Origin: Holothuria scabra
Lineage: Eukaryota; Echinodermata; Holothuroidea; Aspidochirotida; Holothuriidae
Direction: 5' to 3'
Assembly: GCA_037179385.1 (NCBI GenBank)
Contig: CM074179.1
Location: 68,901,806-68,965,805, forward strand
Length of the DNA: 64,000 bases
Shown: piece after piece, positions 48,053-60,375 of the stretch
Numbering within the stretch: the first letter of the stretch is position 1
How the letters are laid out: each line of letters starts with the position of its first letter
Translations under genes and position numbers: made by a program
Notes under the pieces: model-generated
What the model was told of the DNA's origin: nothing
Database searches by the model: none
Seen by the model: the letters and a program-made list of their open reading frames with translations, nothing else

Positions 48053-50323
48053 TGCTAAAGGCCACGGAAGTATCCTAATTTAGTTTGCTAGTCAATGGGA
48101 CTCATACCTAGTGGCCCGCTACCAGAAAACTTGAGTTATCAGATTGAATAAATGATGGCGCTTTCCTGAAAGGAAAAAAAGAAACAACAAAAACAAAAAA
48201 AAACGATAAACAAAACAAAAGATTGAAGCCAAGCGTTCAAGGTCTCTGGCCGGCTTTGTGTCCTGTCAACTACAACAGAGAACCAACTCAGGCGCCTCTC
48301 TAGTACCCTTCTGCATACAGTGACGCTCAGCGTGCTTTGCATACGACCGCAATCTTTCCTCGGGACTCCCCTCAAGGACCGGCGATACATTGGGGAGGAA
48401 CACTACTCGCCTCCCAGTGCAATCAGAGTAGGACCATGTGTGAACACTACCGTCCGGTTTGGCGTCAACGTGCCGCGCAGGTTATAATAGAGGATCTCTT
48501 ATATAGCATGACCATTTCCATTTGTCACACGTTAATGTGGAATTTTTAAAGTACAAATTTTAGCCATATGTAGTGTTAGCAGAAAGGAAATTATGTGTAT
48601 GAAATATTTGAAGATAAAATTTTTAATTATTTTTGCATGTTTCTTGACAAGATTTCCCTACGACTGATGTTTCTTTTTAATATTTCTCATTTTCGCTCCA
48701 AATGGAAGCTTATGTCACAAAAGCGCCACAATCTTACTGTTTCGTAGGAAATCTGGATGTTTATTGTACGATACGTAATGTACGATAATTTTCATTGAGG
48801 ATACTTAAACACACTGAGGTAACTGTTACTTGACCCAATGTTTTTTTTATACATATCTATCGAGGTTTGTTTCATTTGGTTACTAAAACATTTTCTGGGA
48901 TCTTTTCTCAGGTCTTCCTGATTTGCATTAAAAAGATTGTCTCATTATTTATTGGGGAATATCTTACTGTTTACTCATTTTTGTAATGATAGAAAGAGAT
49001 TCCTTGTCAAAGGTGTTACCAGCTTGTTAAATTAATGTTAAAATGTAATTCTGAATGGGTTATTTTGGGAACGACACAACATTTTCAATTAAAATAACTA
49101 ATATTTAATTAGTTATCCCTATAAGTGTAATAGATCAGGTCATTTTGTTCAGGCCTACAAAGTCTGGGTCTAACTCCGTTTTGAGGCGCACGTAACATTT
49201 GCCTCTAGAATGATGAGCACAGCTAATACGAAATTTTAAAGATTTCGTCGAAAGCCTCTTTCGGCTTTTGGGTGAGATCTTCTTTAATATCCGTTCTTTA
49301 ATCAAGTCAAGAACGCGGTCTCACATGACAGACTTACGATGTACACAACATTTTATAGCTCGTTTTCAAGAAAGTCCTACGAAGGTAGAAGTTCAACTGT
49401 TAAATTTCCTTCTTCATGCTGTTTAATTATATTTTTGAAATTTTCGACTTCAAGTACACCGTTCGAATGTAGGCTACATTATAACCATTTTTCGGGCATA
49501 TCTTTTAAAACATTTAGACATGTACATGAGATGTACCTCTTTGCCCGTATGCCAACAATCGTGCAATTGCAAGCTTCAAGTTTTCTCTTTTTTTATTATT
49601 TTTTGTGCCTTTTTACTTGAATATTCTACCAATTCGAGCAAACTGCTGCAATTGTTTTTGATAAGGTTTATCTAAAATGAAGCAAAATTTTGTAATTTTC
49701 TTTCTTCGTTACTTTAGTAAAATTCACCATGGCGACCATTGGCGCACGAGGCCGGGTGCAGTTGAGCACTCGCCCTCCTGATTCGGGCAAAAGCAGTAAG
49801 TCCATACTCGCAAAACATGGGCAAAACATAATAAACGGTGGTATTATTCAAGCAAAAAATCTTCTTGCCCCCCCTAGAAAATTACCCCTTACGCCTATAG
49901 ATCCTTACGTAATTATCATTGATCTGGCTCACACTTGTCCCACATGCCCTACCTTTACCCACACTACTCTGCGCATGTATTACACATTAACCCATTTCGG
50001 TCGTATTTGTTTGAAATTAAAAGTCAAAGAAGCATCAGTTAAGACTGTCTGTCTTTAAAAGTTTTCAGTTCAAACTGGTGCGTTTTTGTTTTTTACTTTT
50101 ATCGTGCTTCTAATAGCGGACCATGCACTAACTCCAATACTCGTGCATGTGAAAAAGTTTACTGACAGACAAAGTGCCTTAAAAAGTAAATGGGATGTTG
50201 TTTCTGACTGTTTTACTAACAAAATATGATCATTTTTGCATTTGTATTTTGTAGACAATGAAGTGAAATACAGACTGTGCAAAATTCAAGGCAATTTAAT
50301 CAATTTTAGTGTCATTTTCATTG
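47856..50323 (+). repeat. array unit U20 (group C)
   Basis: This unit is 2468 bp. It has a private gaaaggaaattatg after the core and gccccccctagaaaattaccccttac near 49870. Confidence 0.95.
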
Positions 50324-50520
50324 TATTACTCCGCTCTGTGAAATGCCGCTTTCTAATAGCTTATATTGCGGGAAACAAAAACCCTATCATTCAAGGCTCT
50401 CTAGCCCAAAATTTCAATGGTCATGTAGAGAAATTTGAAAGTGCCATGAAAGCCCAGATTGTAGGCTTCGATAAAGGTGGGGGAGGGGGGATCATGTCCA
50501 TACTGAAAACTTCTACTTGA
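49729..50520 (+). CDS. candidate two-exon gene copy (U20/U21)
   Basis: Exon 1 is 49729-49795 and exon 2 is 50255-50520. As in U18/U19, the unspliced frame stays open to 50058. Confidence 0.33.
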
Positions 50521-52940
50521 TGCTAAAGGCCACGGAAGTATCCTAATTTAGTTTGCTAGTCAATGGGACTCATACCTAGTGGCCCGCTACCAGAAAACTT
50601 GAGTTATCAGATTGAATAAATGATGGCGCTTTCCTGAAAGGAAAAAAAGAAACAACAAAAAAAAAAAAACGATAAACAAAACAAAAGATTGAAGCCAAGC
50701 GTTCAAGGTCTCTGGCCGGCTTTGTGTCCTGTCAACTACAACAGAGAACCAACTCAGGCGCCTCTCTAGTACCCTTCTGCATACAGTGACGCTCAGCGTG
50801 CTTTGCATACGACCGCAATCTTTCCTCGGGACTCCCGTCAAGGACCGGCGATACATTGGGGAGGAACACTACTCGCCTCCCAGTGCAATCAGAGTAGGAC
50901 CATGTGTGAACACTACCGTCCGGTTTGGCGTCAACGTGCCGCGCAGGTTATAATAGAGGATCTCTTATATAGCATGACCATTTCCATTTGTCACACGTTA
51001 ATGTGGAATTTTTAAAGTACAAATTTTAGCCATATGTAGTGTTAGCAGAAAGAAATTATGTGTATGAAATATTTGAAGATAAAATTTTTAATTATTTTTG
51101 CATGTTTCTTGACAAGATTTCCCTACGACTGATGTTTCTTTTTAATATTTCTCATTTTCGCTCCAAATGGAAGCTTATGTCACAAAAGCGCCACAATCTT
51201 ACTGTTTCGTAGGAAATCTGGATGTTTATTGTACGATACGTAATGTACGATAATTTTCATTGAGGATACTTAAACACACTGAGGTAACTGTTACTTGACC
51301 CAATGTTTTTTTTATACATATCTATCGAGGTTTGTTTCATTTGGTTACTAAAACATTTTCTGGGATCTTTTCTCAGGTCTTCCTGATTTGCATTAAAAAG
51401 ATTGTCTCATTATTTATTGGGGAATATCTTACTGTTTACTCATTTTTGTAATGATAGAAAGAGATTCCTTGTCAAAGGTGTTACCAGCTTGTTAAATTAA
51501 TGTTAAAATGTAATTCTGAATGGGTTATTTTGGGAACGACACAACATTTTCAATTAAAATAACTAATATTTAATTAGTTATCCCTATAAGTGTAATAGAT
51601 CAGGTCATTTTGTTCAGGCCTACAAAGTCTGGGTCTAACTCCGTTTTGAGGCGCACGTAACATTTGCCTCTAGAATGATGAGCACAGCTAATACGAAATT
51701 TTAAAGTGAGAACAGCTATCCGAAACGCTTAAAGTTTTGTCGAAAGCTGGTCGTTAAGTGTTGTCCTTCAGTGGACGTAATAGCTTCTTCGGGAAGCAGT
51801 AACAAGTTTGGTTTCGCCGAACGGCCCTTTGCCAGAGGGTCGGGAGGACTTTAGAAAAAGTCGTCGAAAGCCTCTTTCGGCTTTTGGGTGAGATCTTCTT
51901 TAATATCCGTTCTTTAATCAAGTCAAGAACGCGGTCTCACATGACAGACTTACGATGTACACAACATTTTATAGCTCGTTTTCAAGAAAGTCCTACGAAG
52001 GTAGAAGTTCAACTGTTAAATTTCCTTCTTCATGCTGTTTAATTATATTTTTGAAATTTTCGACTTCAAGTACACCGTTCGAATGTAGGCTACATTATAA
52101 CCATTTTTCGGGCATATCTTTTAAAACATTTAGACATGTACATGAGATGTACCTCTTTGCCCGTATGCCAACAATCGTGCAATTGCAAGCTTCAAGTTTT
52201 CTCTTTTTTATTATTTTTTGTGCCTTTTTACTTGAATATTCTACCAATTCGAGCAAACTGCTGCAATTGTTTTTGATAAGGTTTATCTAAAATGAAGCAA
52301 AATTTTGTAATTTTCTTTCTTCGTTACTTTAGTAAAATTCACCATGGCGACCATTGGCGCACGAGGCCGGGTGCAGTTGAGCACTCGCCCTCCTGATTCG
52401 GGCAAAAGCAGTAAGTCCATACTCGCAAAACATGGGCAAAACATAATAAACGGTGGTATTATTCAAGCAAAAAATCTTCTTGCCCCCTCATAGAAAATTA
52501 CCCCCTTACGCCTATAGATCCTTACGTAATTATCATTGATCTGGCTCACACTTGTCCCACATGCCCTACCTTTACCCACACTACTCTGCGCATGTATTAC
52601 ACATTAACCCATTTCGGTCGTATTTGTTTGAAATTAAAAGTCAAAGAAGCATCAGTTAAGACTGTCTGTCTTTAAAAGTTTTCAGTTCAAACTGGTGCGT
52701 TTTTGTTTTTTACTTTTATCGTGCTTCTAATAGCGGACCATGCACTAACTCCAATACTCGTGCATGTGAAAAAGTTTACTGACAGACAAAGTGCCTTAAA
52801 AAGTAAATGGGATGTTGTTTCTGACTGTTTTACTAACAAAATATGATCATTTTTGCATTTGTATTTTGTAGACAATGAAGTGAAATACAGACTGTGCAAA
52901 ATTCAAGGCAATTTAATCAATTTTAGTGTCATTTTCATTG
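50324..52940 (+). repeat. array unit U21 (group C, long form)
   Basis: This unit is 2617 bp. It is of C type throughout but carries about 150 extra bp at 51707-51860, including a three-hairpin cassette almost identical to the one in U1. The core has a private ctcccgtcaagg. Confidence 0.95.
51707..51860 (+). repeat. three-hairpin cassette, version 1 (U21)
   Basis: The extra 150 bp lie between aaattttaaag and tcgtcgaaagcc. The part from 51750 is nearly identical to the U1 cassette (aacaag for atcaag). The first 43 bases (gagaacagctatccg...) are unlike U1 and have no counterpart elsewhere in the window. A gtcgaaagc stands on both sides. Confidence 0.55.
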
Positions 52941-53137
52941 TATTACTCCGCTCTGTGAAATGCCGCTTTCTAATAGCTTATATTGCGGGAAACAAAAACC
53001 CTATCATTCAAGGCTCTCTAGCCCAAAATTTCAATGGTCATGTAGAGAAATTTGAAAGTGCCATGAAAGCCCAGATTGTAGGCTTCGATAAAGGTGGGGG
53101 AGGGGGGATCATGTCCATACTGAAAACTTCTACTTGA
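52344..53137 (+). CDS. candidate two-exon gene copy (U21/U22)
   Basis: Exon 1 is 52344-52410 and exon 2 is 52872-53137. It lies downstream of the long-form cassette in U21, which does not touch the coding parts. Confidence 0.33.
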
Positions 53138-55412
53138 TGCTAAAGGCCACGGAAGTATCCTAATTTAGTTTGCTAGTCAATGGGACTCATACCTAGTGGC
53201 CCGCTACCAGAAAACTTGAGTTATCAGATTGAATAAATGATGGCGCTTTCCTGAAAGGAAAAAAAGAAACAACAAAAACAAAAAAAAAAACGATAAACAA
53301 AACAAAAGATTGAAGCCAAGCGTTCAAGGTCTCTGGCCGGCTTTGTGTCCTGTCAACTACAACAGAGAACCAACTCAGGCGCCTCTCTAGTACCCTTCTG
53401 CATACAGTGACGCTCAGCGTGCTTTGCATACGACCGCAATCTTTCCTCGGGACTCCCCTCAAGGACCGGCGATACATTGGGGAGGAACACTACTCGCCTC
53501 CCAGTGCAATCAGAGTAGGACCATGTGTGAACACTACCGTCCGGTTTGGCGTCAACGTGCCGCGCAGGTTATAATAGAGGATCTCTTATATAGCATGACC
53601 ATCTCCATTTGTCACACGTTAGTGTGGAATTTTTAAAGTACGAATTTTAGCCAAATGTAGTGTTAGCAGAAAGGAATTATGTGTATGAAATATTTGAAGA
53701 TAAAATTTTTAATTATTTTTGCATGTTTCTTGACAAGATTTCCCCTACGACTGATGTTTCTTTTTAATATTTCTCATTTTCGCTCCAAATGGAAGCTTAT
53801 GTCACAAAAGCGCCACAATCTTACTGTTTCGTAGGAAATCTGGATGTTTATTGTACGATACGTAATGTACGATAATTTTCATTGAGGATACTTAAACACA
53901 CTGAGGTAACTGTTACTTGACCCAATGTTTTTTTTATACATATCTATCGAGGTTTGTTTCATTTGGTTACTAAAACATTTTCTGGGATCTTTTCTCAGGT
54001 CTTCCTGATTTGCATTAAAAAGATTGTCTCATTATTTATTGGGGAATATCTTACTGTTTACTCATTTTTGTAATGATAGAAAGAGATTCCTTGTCAAAGG
54101 TGTTACCAGCTTGTTAAATTAATGTTAAAATGTAATTCTGAATGGGTTATTTTGGGAACGACACAACATTTTCAATTAAAATAACTAATATTTAATTAGT
54201 TATCCCTATAAGTGTAATAGATCAGGTCATTTTGTTCAGGCCTACAAAGTCTGGGTCTAACTCCGTTTTGAGGCGCACGTAACATTTGCCTCTAGAATGA
54301 TGAGCACAGCTAATACGAAATTTTAAAGATTTCGTCGAAAGCCTCTTTCGGCTTTTGGGTGAGATCTTCTTTAATATCCGTTCTTTAATCAAGTCAAGAA
54401 CGCGGTCTCACATGACAGACTTACGATGTACACAACATTTTATAGCTCGTTTTCAAGAAAGTCCTACGAAGGTAGAAGTTCAACTGTTAAATTTCCTTCT
54501 TCATGCTGTTTAATTATATTTTTGAAATTTTCGACTTCAAGTACACCGTTCGAATGTAGGCTACATTATAACCATTTTTCGGGCATATCTTTTAAAACAT
54601 TTAGACATGTACATGAGATGTACCTCTTTGCCCGTATGCCAACAATCGTGCAATTGCAAGCTTCAAGTTTTCTCTTTTTTTATTATTTTTTGTGCCTTTT
54701 TACTTGAATATTCTACCAATTCGAGCAAACTGCTGCAATTGTTTTTGATAAGGTTTATCTAAAATGAAGCAAAATTTTGTAATTTTCTTTCTTCGTTACT
54801 TTAGTAAAATTCACCATGGCGACCATTGGCGCACGAGGCCGGGTGCAGTTGAGCACTCGCCCTCCTGATTCGGGCAAAAGCAGTAAGTCCATACTCGCAA
54901 AACATGGGCAAAACATAATAAACGGTGGTATTATTCAAGCAAAAAATCTTCTTGCCCCCTCATAGAAAATTACCCCCTTACGCCTATAGATCCTTACGTA
55001 ATTATCATTGATCTGGCTCACACTTGTCCCACATGCCCTACCTTTACCCACACTACTCTGCGCATGTATTACACATTAACCCATTTCGGTCGTATTTGTT
55101 TGAAATTAAAAGTCAAAGAAGCATCAGTTAAGACTGTCTGTCTTTAAAAGTTTTCAGTTCAAACTGGTGCGTTTTTGTTTTTTACTTTTATCGTGCTTCT
55201 AATAGCGGACCATGCACTAACTCCAATACTCGTGCATGTGAAAAAGTTTACTGACAGACAAAGTGCCTTAAAAAGTAAATGGGATGTTGTTTCTGACTCT
55301 TTTACTAACAAAATATGATCATTTTTGCATTTGTATTTTGTAGACAATGAAGTGAAATACAGACTGTGCAAAATTCAAGGCAATTTAATCAATTTTAGTG
55401 TCATTTTCATTG
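52941..55412 (+). repeat. array unit U22 (group C)
   Basis: This unit is 2472 bp. It has catctccatt and gtacgaattttagccaaatg after the core, shared with U23. Confidence 0.95.
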
Positions 55413-55609
55413 TATTACTCCGCTCTGTGAAATGCCGCTTTCTAATAGCTTATATTGCGGGAAACAAAAACCCTATCATTCAAGGCTCTCTAGCCCAAAA
55501 TTTCAATGGTCATGTAGAGAAATTTGAAAGTGCCATGAAAGCCCAGATTGTAGGCTTCGATAAAGGTGGGGGAGGGGGGATCATGTCCATACTGAAAACT
55601 TCTACTTGA
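54816..55609 (+). CDS. candidate two-exon gene copy (U22/U23)
   Basis: Exon 1 is 54816-54882 and exon 2 is 55344-55609. A G-to-C change (gactcttttactaac) lies just upstream of the branch-point motif. It is also seen in U8/U9 at about 20371. Confidence 0.33.
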
Positions 55610-57888
55610 TGCTAAAGGCCACGGAAGTATCCTAATTTAGTTTGCTAGTCAATGGGACTCATACCTAGTGGCCCGCTACCAGAAAACTTGAGTTATCAGA
55701 TTGAATAAATGATGGCGCTTTCCTGAAAGGAAAAAAAGAAACAACAAAAACAAAAAAAAAACGATAAACAAAACAAAAGATTGAAGCCAAGCGTTCAAGG
55801 TCTCTGGCCGGCTTTGTGTCCTGTCAACTACAACAGAGAACCAACTCAGGCGCCTCTCTAGTACCCTTCTGCATACAGTGACGCTCAGCGTGCTTTGCAT
55901 ACGACCGCAATCTTTCCTCGGGACTCCCCTCAAGGACCGGCGATACATTGGGGAGGAACACTACTCGCCTCCCAGTGCAATCAGAGTAGGACCATGTGTG
56001 AACACTACCGTCCGGTTTGGCGTCAACGTGCCGCGCAGGTTATAATAGAGGATCTCTTATATAGCATGACCATCTCCATTTGTCACACGTTAGTGTGGAT
56101 TTTTTAAAGTACGAATTTTAGCCAAATGTAGTGTTAGCAGAAAGGAATTATGTGTATGAAATATTTGAAGATAAAATTTTTAATTATTTTTGCATCTTTC
56201 TTGACAAGATTTCCCCTACGACTGATGTTTCTTTTTAATATTTCTCATTTTCGCTCCAAATGGAAGCTTATGTCACAAAAGCGCCACAATCTTACTGTTT
56301 CGTAGGAAATCTGGATGTTTATTGTACGATACGTAATGTACGATAATTTTCATTGAGGATACTTAAACACACTGAGGTAACTGTTACTTGACCCAATGTT
56401 TTTTTTATACATATCTATCGAGGTTTGTTTCATTTGGTTACTAAAACATTTTCTGGGATCTTTTCTCAGGTCTTCCTGATTTGCATTAAAAAGATTGTCT
56501 CATTATTTATTGGGGAATATCTTACTGTTTACTCATTTTTGTAATGATAGAAAGAGATTCCTTGTCAAAGGTGTTACCAGCTTGTTAAATTAATGTTAAA
56601 ATGTAATTCTGAATGGGTTATTTTGGGAACGACACAACATTTTCAATTAAAATAACTAATATTTAATTAATTATCCCTATAAGAGTAATAGATCAGGTCA
56701 TTTTGTTCAGGCCTACAAAGTCTGGGTCTAACTCCGTTTTATAGCGCAAGTAACATTTGCTTCTAGAATGACGAGCACAGCTGATACGAAAATTTAAAGA
56801 TTTCGTCGAAAGCCTCTTTCGGGTTTTGGGTGAGATCTTTAATATCCGTTCTTTTATCAAGTCAAGAACGCGGTCTCACACGACAGACTTACGATGTACA
56901 CAGCATTTTATAGCTCGTTTTCAAGAAAGTCCTACGAAGTTAGAAGTTGGACTGTTAAATTTCCTTCTTCATGCTGTTTAATTATATTTTTGAAACTTTT
57001 GACTTCAAGTACACCTTTATAGTTCGAATGTAGGCTACATTATAACCATATTTCGGGCATATCTATTAAAACATTTAGACATGTACATGAGATGTACCTC
57101 TTTGCCCGTATGCCAACAATCGTGCAATTGCAAGCTTCAAATTTTCTTTTTTTTATTATTTTTTGTGCCTTTTTACTTAAAAAATCTACCAATTCGAGCA
57201 AACTGCTGCAATTGTTTTTGATAAGGTTTATCTAAAATGAAGCAAAATTTTGTAATTTTCTTTCTTCGTTACTTTAGTAAAATTCACCATGGCGATCATT
57301 GGCGCACGAGGCCGGGTGCAGTTGAGCACTCGCTCTCCTAATTCGGGCAAAAGCAGTAAGTCCATACTCGCAAAACATGGGCAAAACATAATAAGCGGTG
57401 GTATTATTCAAGCAAAAAATCTTCTTAGAAAATCTTCATAGAAAATTACCCCCTTACGCCTATAGATCCTTACGTAATTATCATTGATCTGGCTCACACT
57501 TGTCCCACATGCCCTACCTTTACCCACACTACTCTGCGCATGTACTACCCATTAACCCATTTCGGTCGTATTTGTTTGAAATTAGAAGTCAAAGAAGCAT
57601 CAGTTAAGACTGTCTGTCTTTAAAAATTTTCAATTCAAACTGGTGCGTTTTTGTTTTTTACTTTTATCGTGCTTCTGATAGCGGACCATGCACTAACTCC
57701 AATACTCGTGCATGTGAAAAAGTTTACTGACAGACAAAGTGCCTTAAAATGTAAGTGGGATGTTGTTTCTGACTGTTTTACTAACAAAATATAATCATTT
57801 TTGCATTTGTATTTTGTAAACAATGAAGTGAAATACAGACTGTGCAAAATTCAAGGCAATTTAATCAATTTTAGTGTCATTTTCATTG
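55413..57888 (+). repeat. array unit U23 (C/D recombinant)
   Basis: This unit is 2476 bp. Its left half is C type (cgtaatgtacgat, gtacgaatttt). From about 56670 it is D type (ttaattaattat, gcaagtaacatttgcttc, gacgagcacagc, cttagaaaatcttcatag). Confidence 0.95.
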
Positions 57889-60375
57889 TATTACTCCGCT
57901 CTGTGAAATGCCGCTTTCTAATAGCTTATATTGCGGGAAACAAAAACCCTATCATTCAAGGCTCTCTAGCCCAAAATTTCAATGGTCATTTAGAGAAATT
58001 TGAAATTGCCGTGAAAGCCCAGATTGTAGGCTTCGATAAAGGTGGGGGGGGGGGGAGGTCGGGATCGTGTCCATACTGAAAACTTCTACTTGATTCTAAA
58101 GGCCACGAAGGTATCCTAATTTAGTTTGCTAGTCAATGGGACTCATACCTAGTGGCCCGCTACCAGAAAACTTGAGTTATCAGATCGAATAAATGATGGC
58201 GCTTTCCTGAAAGGAAAAAAAGAAACAACAAAAACAAAAGAAAAACGAAAAACAAAACAAAAGATTGAAGCCAAGCGTTCAAGGTCTCTGGCCGGCTTTG
58301 TGTCCTGTCAACTACAACAGAGAACCAACTCAGGCGCCTCTCTAGTACCCTTCTGCATACAGTGACGCTCAGCGTGCTTTGCATACGACCGCAATCTTTC
58401 CTCGGGACTCCCCTCAAGGACCGGCGATACATTGGGGAGGAACACTACTCGCCTCCCAGTGCAATCAGAGTAGGACCATGTGTGAACACTACCGTCCGGT
58501 TTGGCGTCAACGTGCCGCGCAGGTTATAATAGAGGATCTCTTATATAGCCTGACCATCTCCATTTGTCACACGTTAGTGTGGAATTTTTAAAGTACAAAT
58601 TTTAGCCATATGTAGTGTTAGCAGAAAGGAATTATGTGTATGAAATATTTGAAGATAAAATTTTTAATTATTTTTGCATGTTTCTTGACAAGATTTCCCC
58701 TACGACTGATGTTTCTTTTTAATATTTCTCATTTTCGCTCCAAATGGAAGCTTATGTCACAAAAGCGCCACAATCTTACTGTTTCATAGGGAATCTGGAT
58801 GTTTATTGTACGATACGTGTTGTAGGATAATTTTCATTGAGGATAGTTAAACACACTGAGGTAACTGTTACTTGACCCAATGTTTTTTTTATACATATCT
58901 ATCGAGGTTTGTTTCATTTGGTTACTAAAACATTTTCTGGGATCTTTTCTCAGGTCTTCCTGATTTGCATTAAAAAGATTGTCTCATTATTTATTGGGGA
59001 ATATCTTACTGTTTACTCATTTTTGTAATGATAGAAAGAGATTCCTTGTCAAAGGTGTTACCAGCTTGTTAAATTAATGTTAAAATGTAATTCTGAATGG
59101 GTTATTTTGGGAACGACACAACATTTTCAATTAAAATAACTAATATTTAATTAATTATCCCTATAAGTGTAATAGATCAGGTCATTTTGTTCAGGCCTAC
59201 AAAGTCTGGGTCTAACTCCGTTTTCTGGCGCAAGTAACATTTGCTTCTAGAATGACGAGCACAGCTAATACGAAATTGTAAAGATTTCGTCGAAAGCCTC
59301 TTTCGGCTTTTGGGTGAGATCTTCTTTAATATCCGTTCTTTAATCAAGTCAAGAACGCGGTCTCACACGACAGACTTACGATGTACACAGCATTTTATAG
59401 CTCGTTTTCAAGAAAGTCCTACGAAGATAGAAGTTGGACTGTTAAATTTCCTTCTTCATGCTGTTTAATTATATTTTTGAAACTTTTGACTTCAAGTACA
59501 CCTTTATAGTTCGAATGTAGGCTTCATTATAACCATTTTTCGGGCATATCTTTTAAAACATTTAGACATGTACATGAGATGTACCTCTTTGCCCGTATGC
59601 CAACAATCGTGCAATTGCAAGCTTCAAATTTTCTTTTTTTTATTATTTTTTGTGCCTTTTTACTTAAAAAATCTACCAATTCGAGCAAACTGCTGCAATT
59701 GTTTTTGATAAGGTTTATCTAAAATGAAGCAAAATTTTGTAATTTTCTTTCTTCGTTACTTTAGTAAAATTCACCATGGCGATCATTGGCGCACGAGGCC
59801 GGGTGCAGTTGAGCACTCGCTCTCCTAATTCGGGCAAAAGCAGTAAGTCCATACTCGCAAAACATGGGCAAAACATAATAAGCGGTGGTATTATTCAAGC
59901 AAAAAATCTTCTTAGAAAATCTTCATAGAAAATTACCCCCTTACGCCTATAGATCCTTACGTAATTATCATTGATCTGGCTCACACTTGTCCCACATGCC
60001 CTACCTTTACCCACACTACTCTGCGCATGTACTACCCATTAACCCATTTCGGTCGTATTTGTTTGAAATTAGAAGTCAAAGAAGCATCAGTTAAGACTGT
60101 CTGTCTTTAAAAATTTTCAATTCAAACTGGTGCGTTTTTGTTTTTTACTTTTATCGTGCTTCTGATAGCGGACCATGCACTAACTCCAATACTCGTGCAT
60201 GTGAAAAAGTTTACTGACAGACAAAGTGCCTTAAAATGTAAGTGGGATGTTGTTTCTGACTGTTTTACTAACAAAATATAATCATTTTTGCATTTGTATT
60301 TTGTAAACAATGAAGTGAAATACAGACTGTGCAAAATTCAAGGCAATTTAATCAATTTTAGTGTCATTTTCATTG
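57889..60375 (+). repeat. array unit U24 (group D)
   Basis: This unit is 2487 bp. D markers are gaaattgccgtgaaagcc, an uninterrupted run of 12 G followed by aggtcgggatcg, and cttagaaaatcttcatag near 59911. It is near-identical to the corresponding part of U25. Confidence 0.95.
58042..58054 (+). repeat. expanded G run in group D exon 2
   Basis: Other units read G5-A-G6 here. U24 has 12 uninterrupted G, U25 and U26 have 9. The difference of three keeps the downstream frame the same within group D. Confidence 0.6.
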
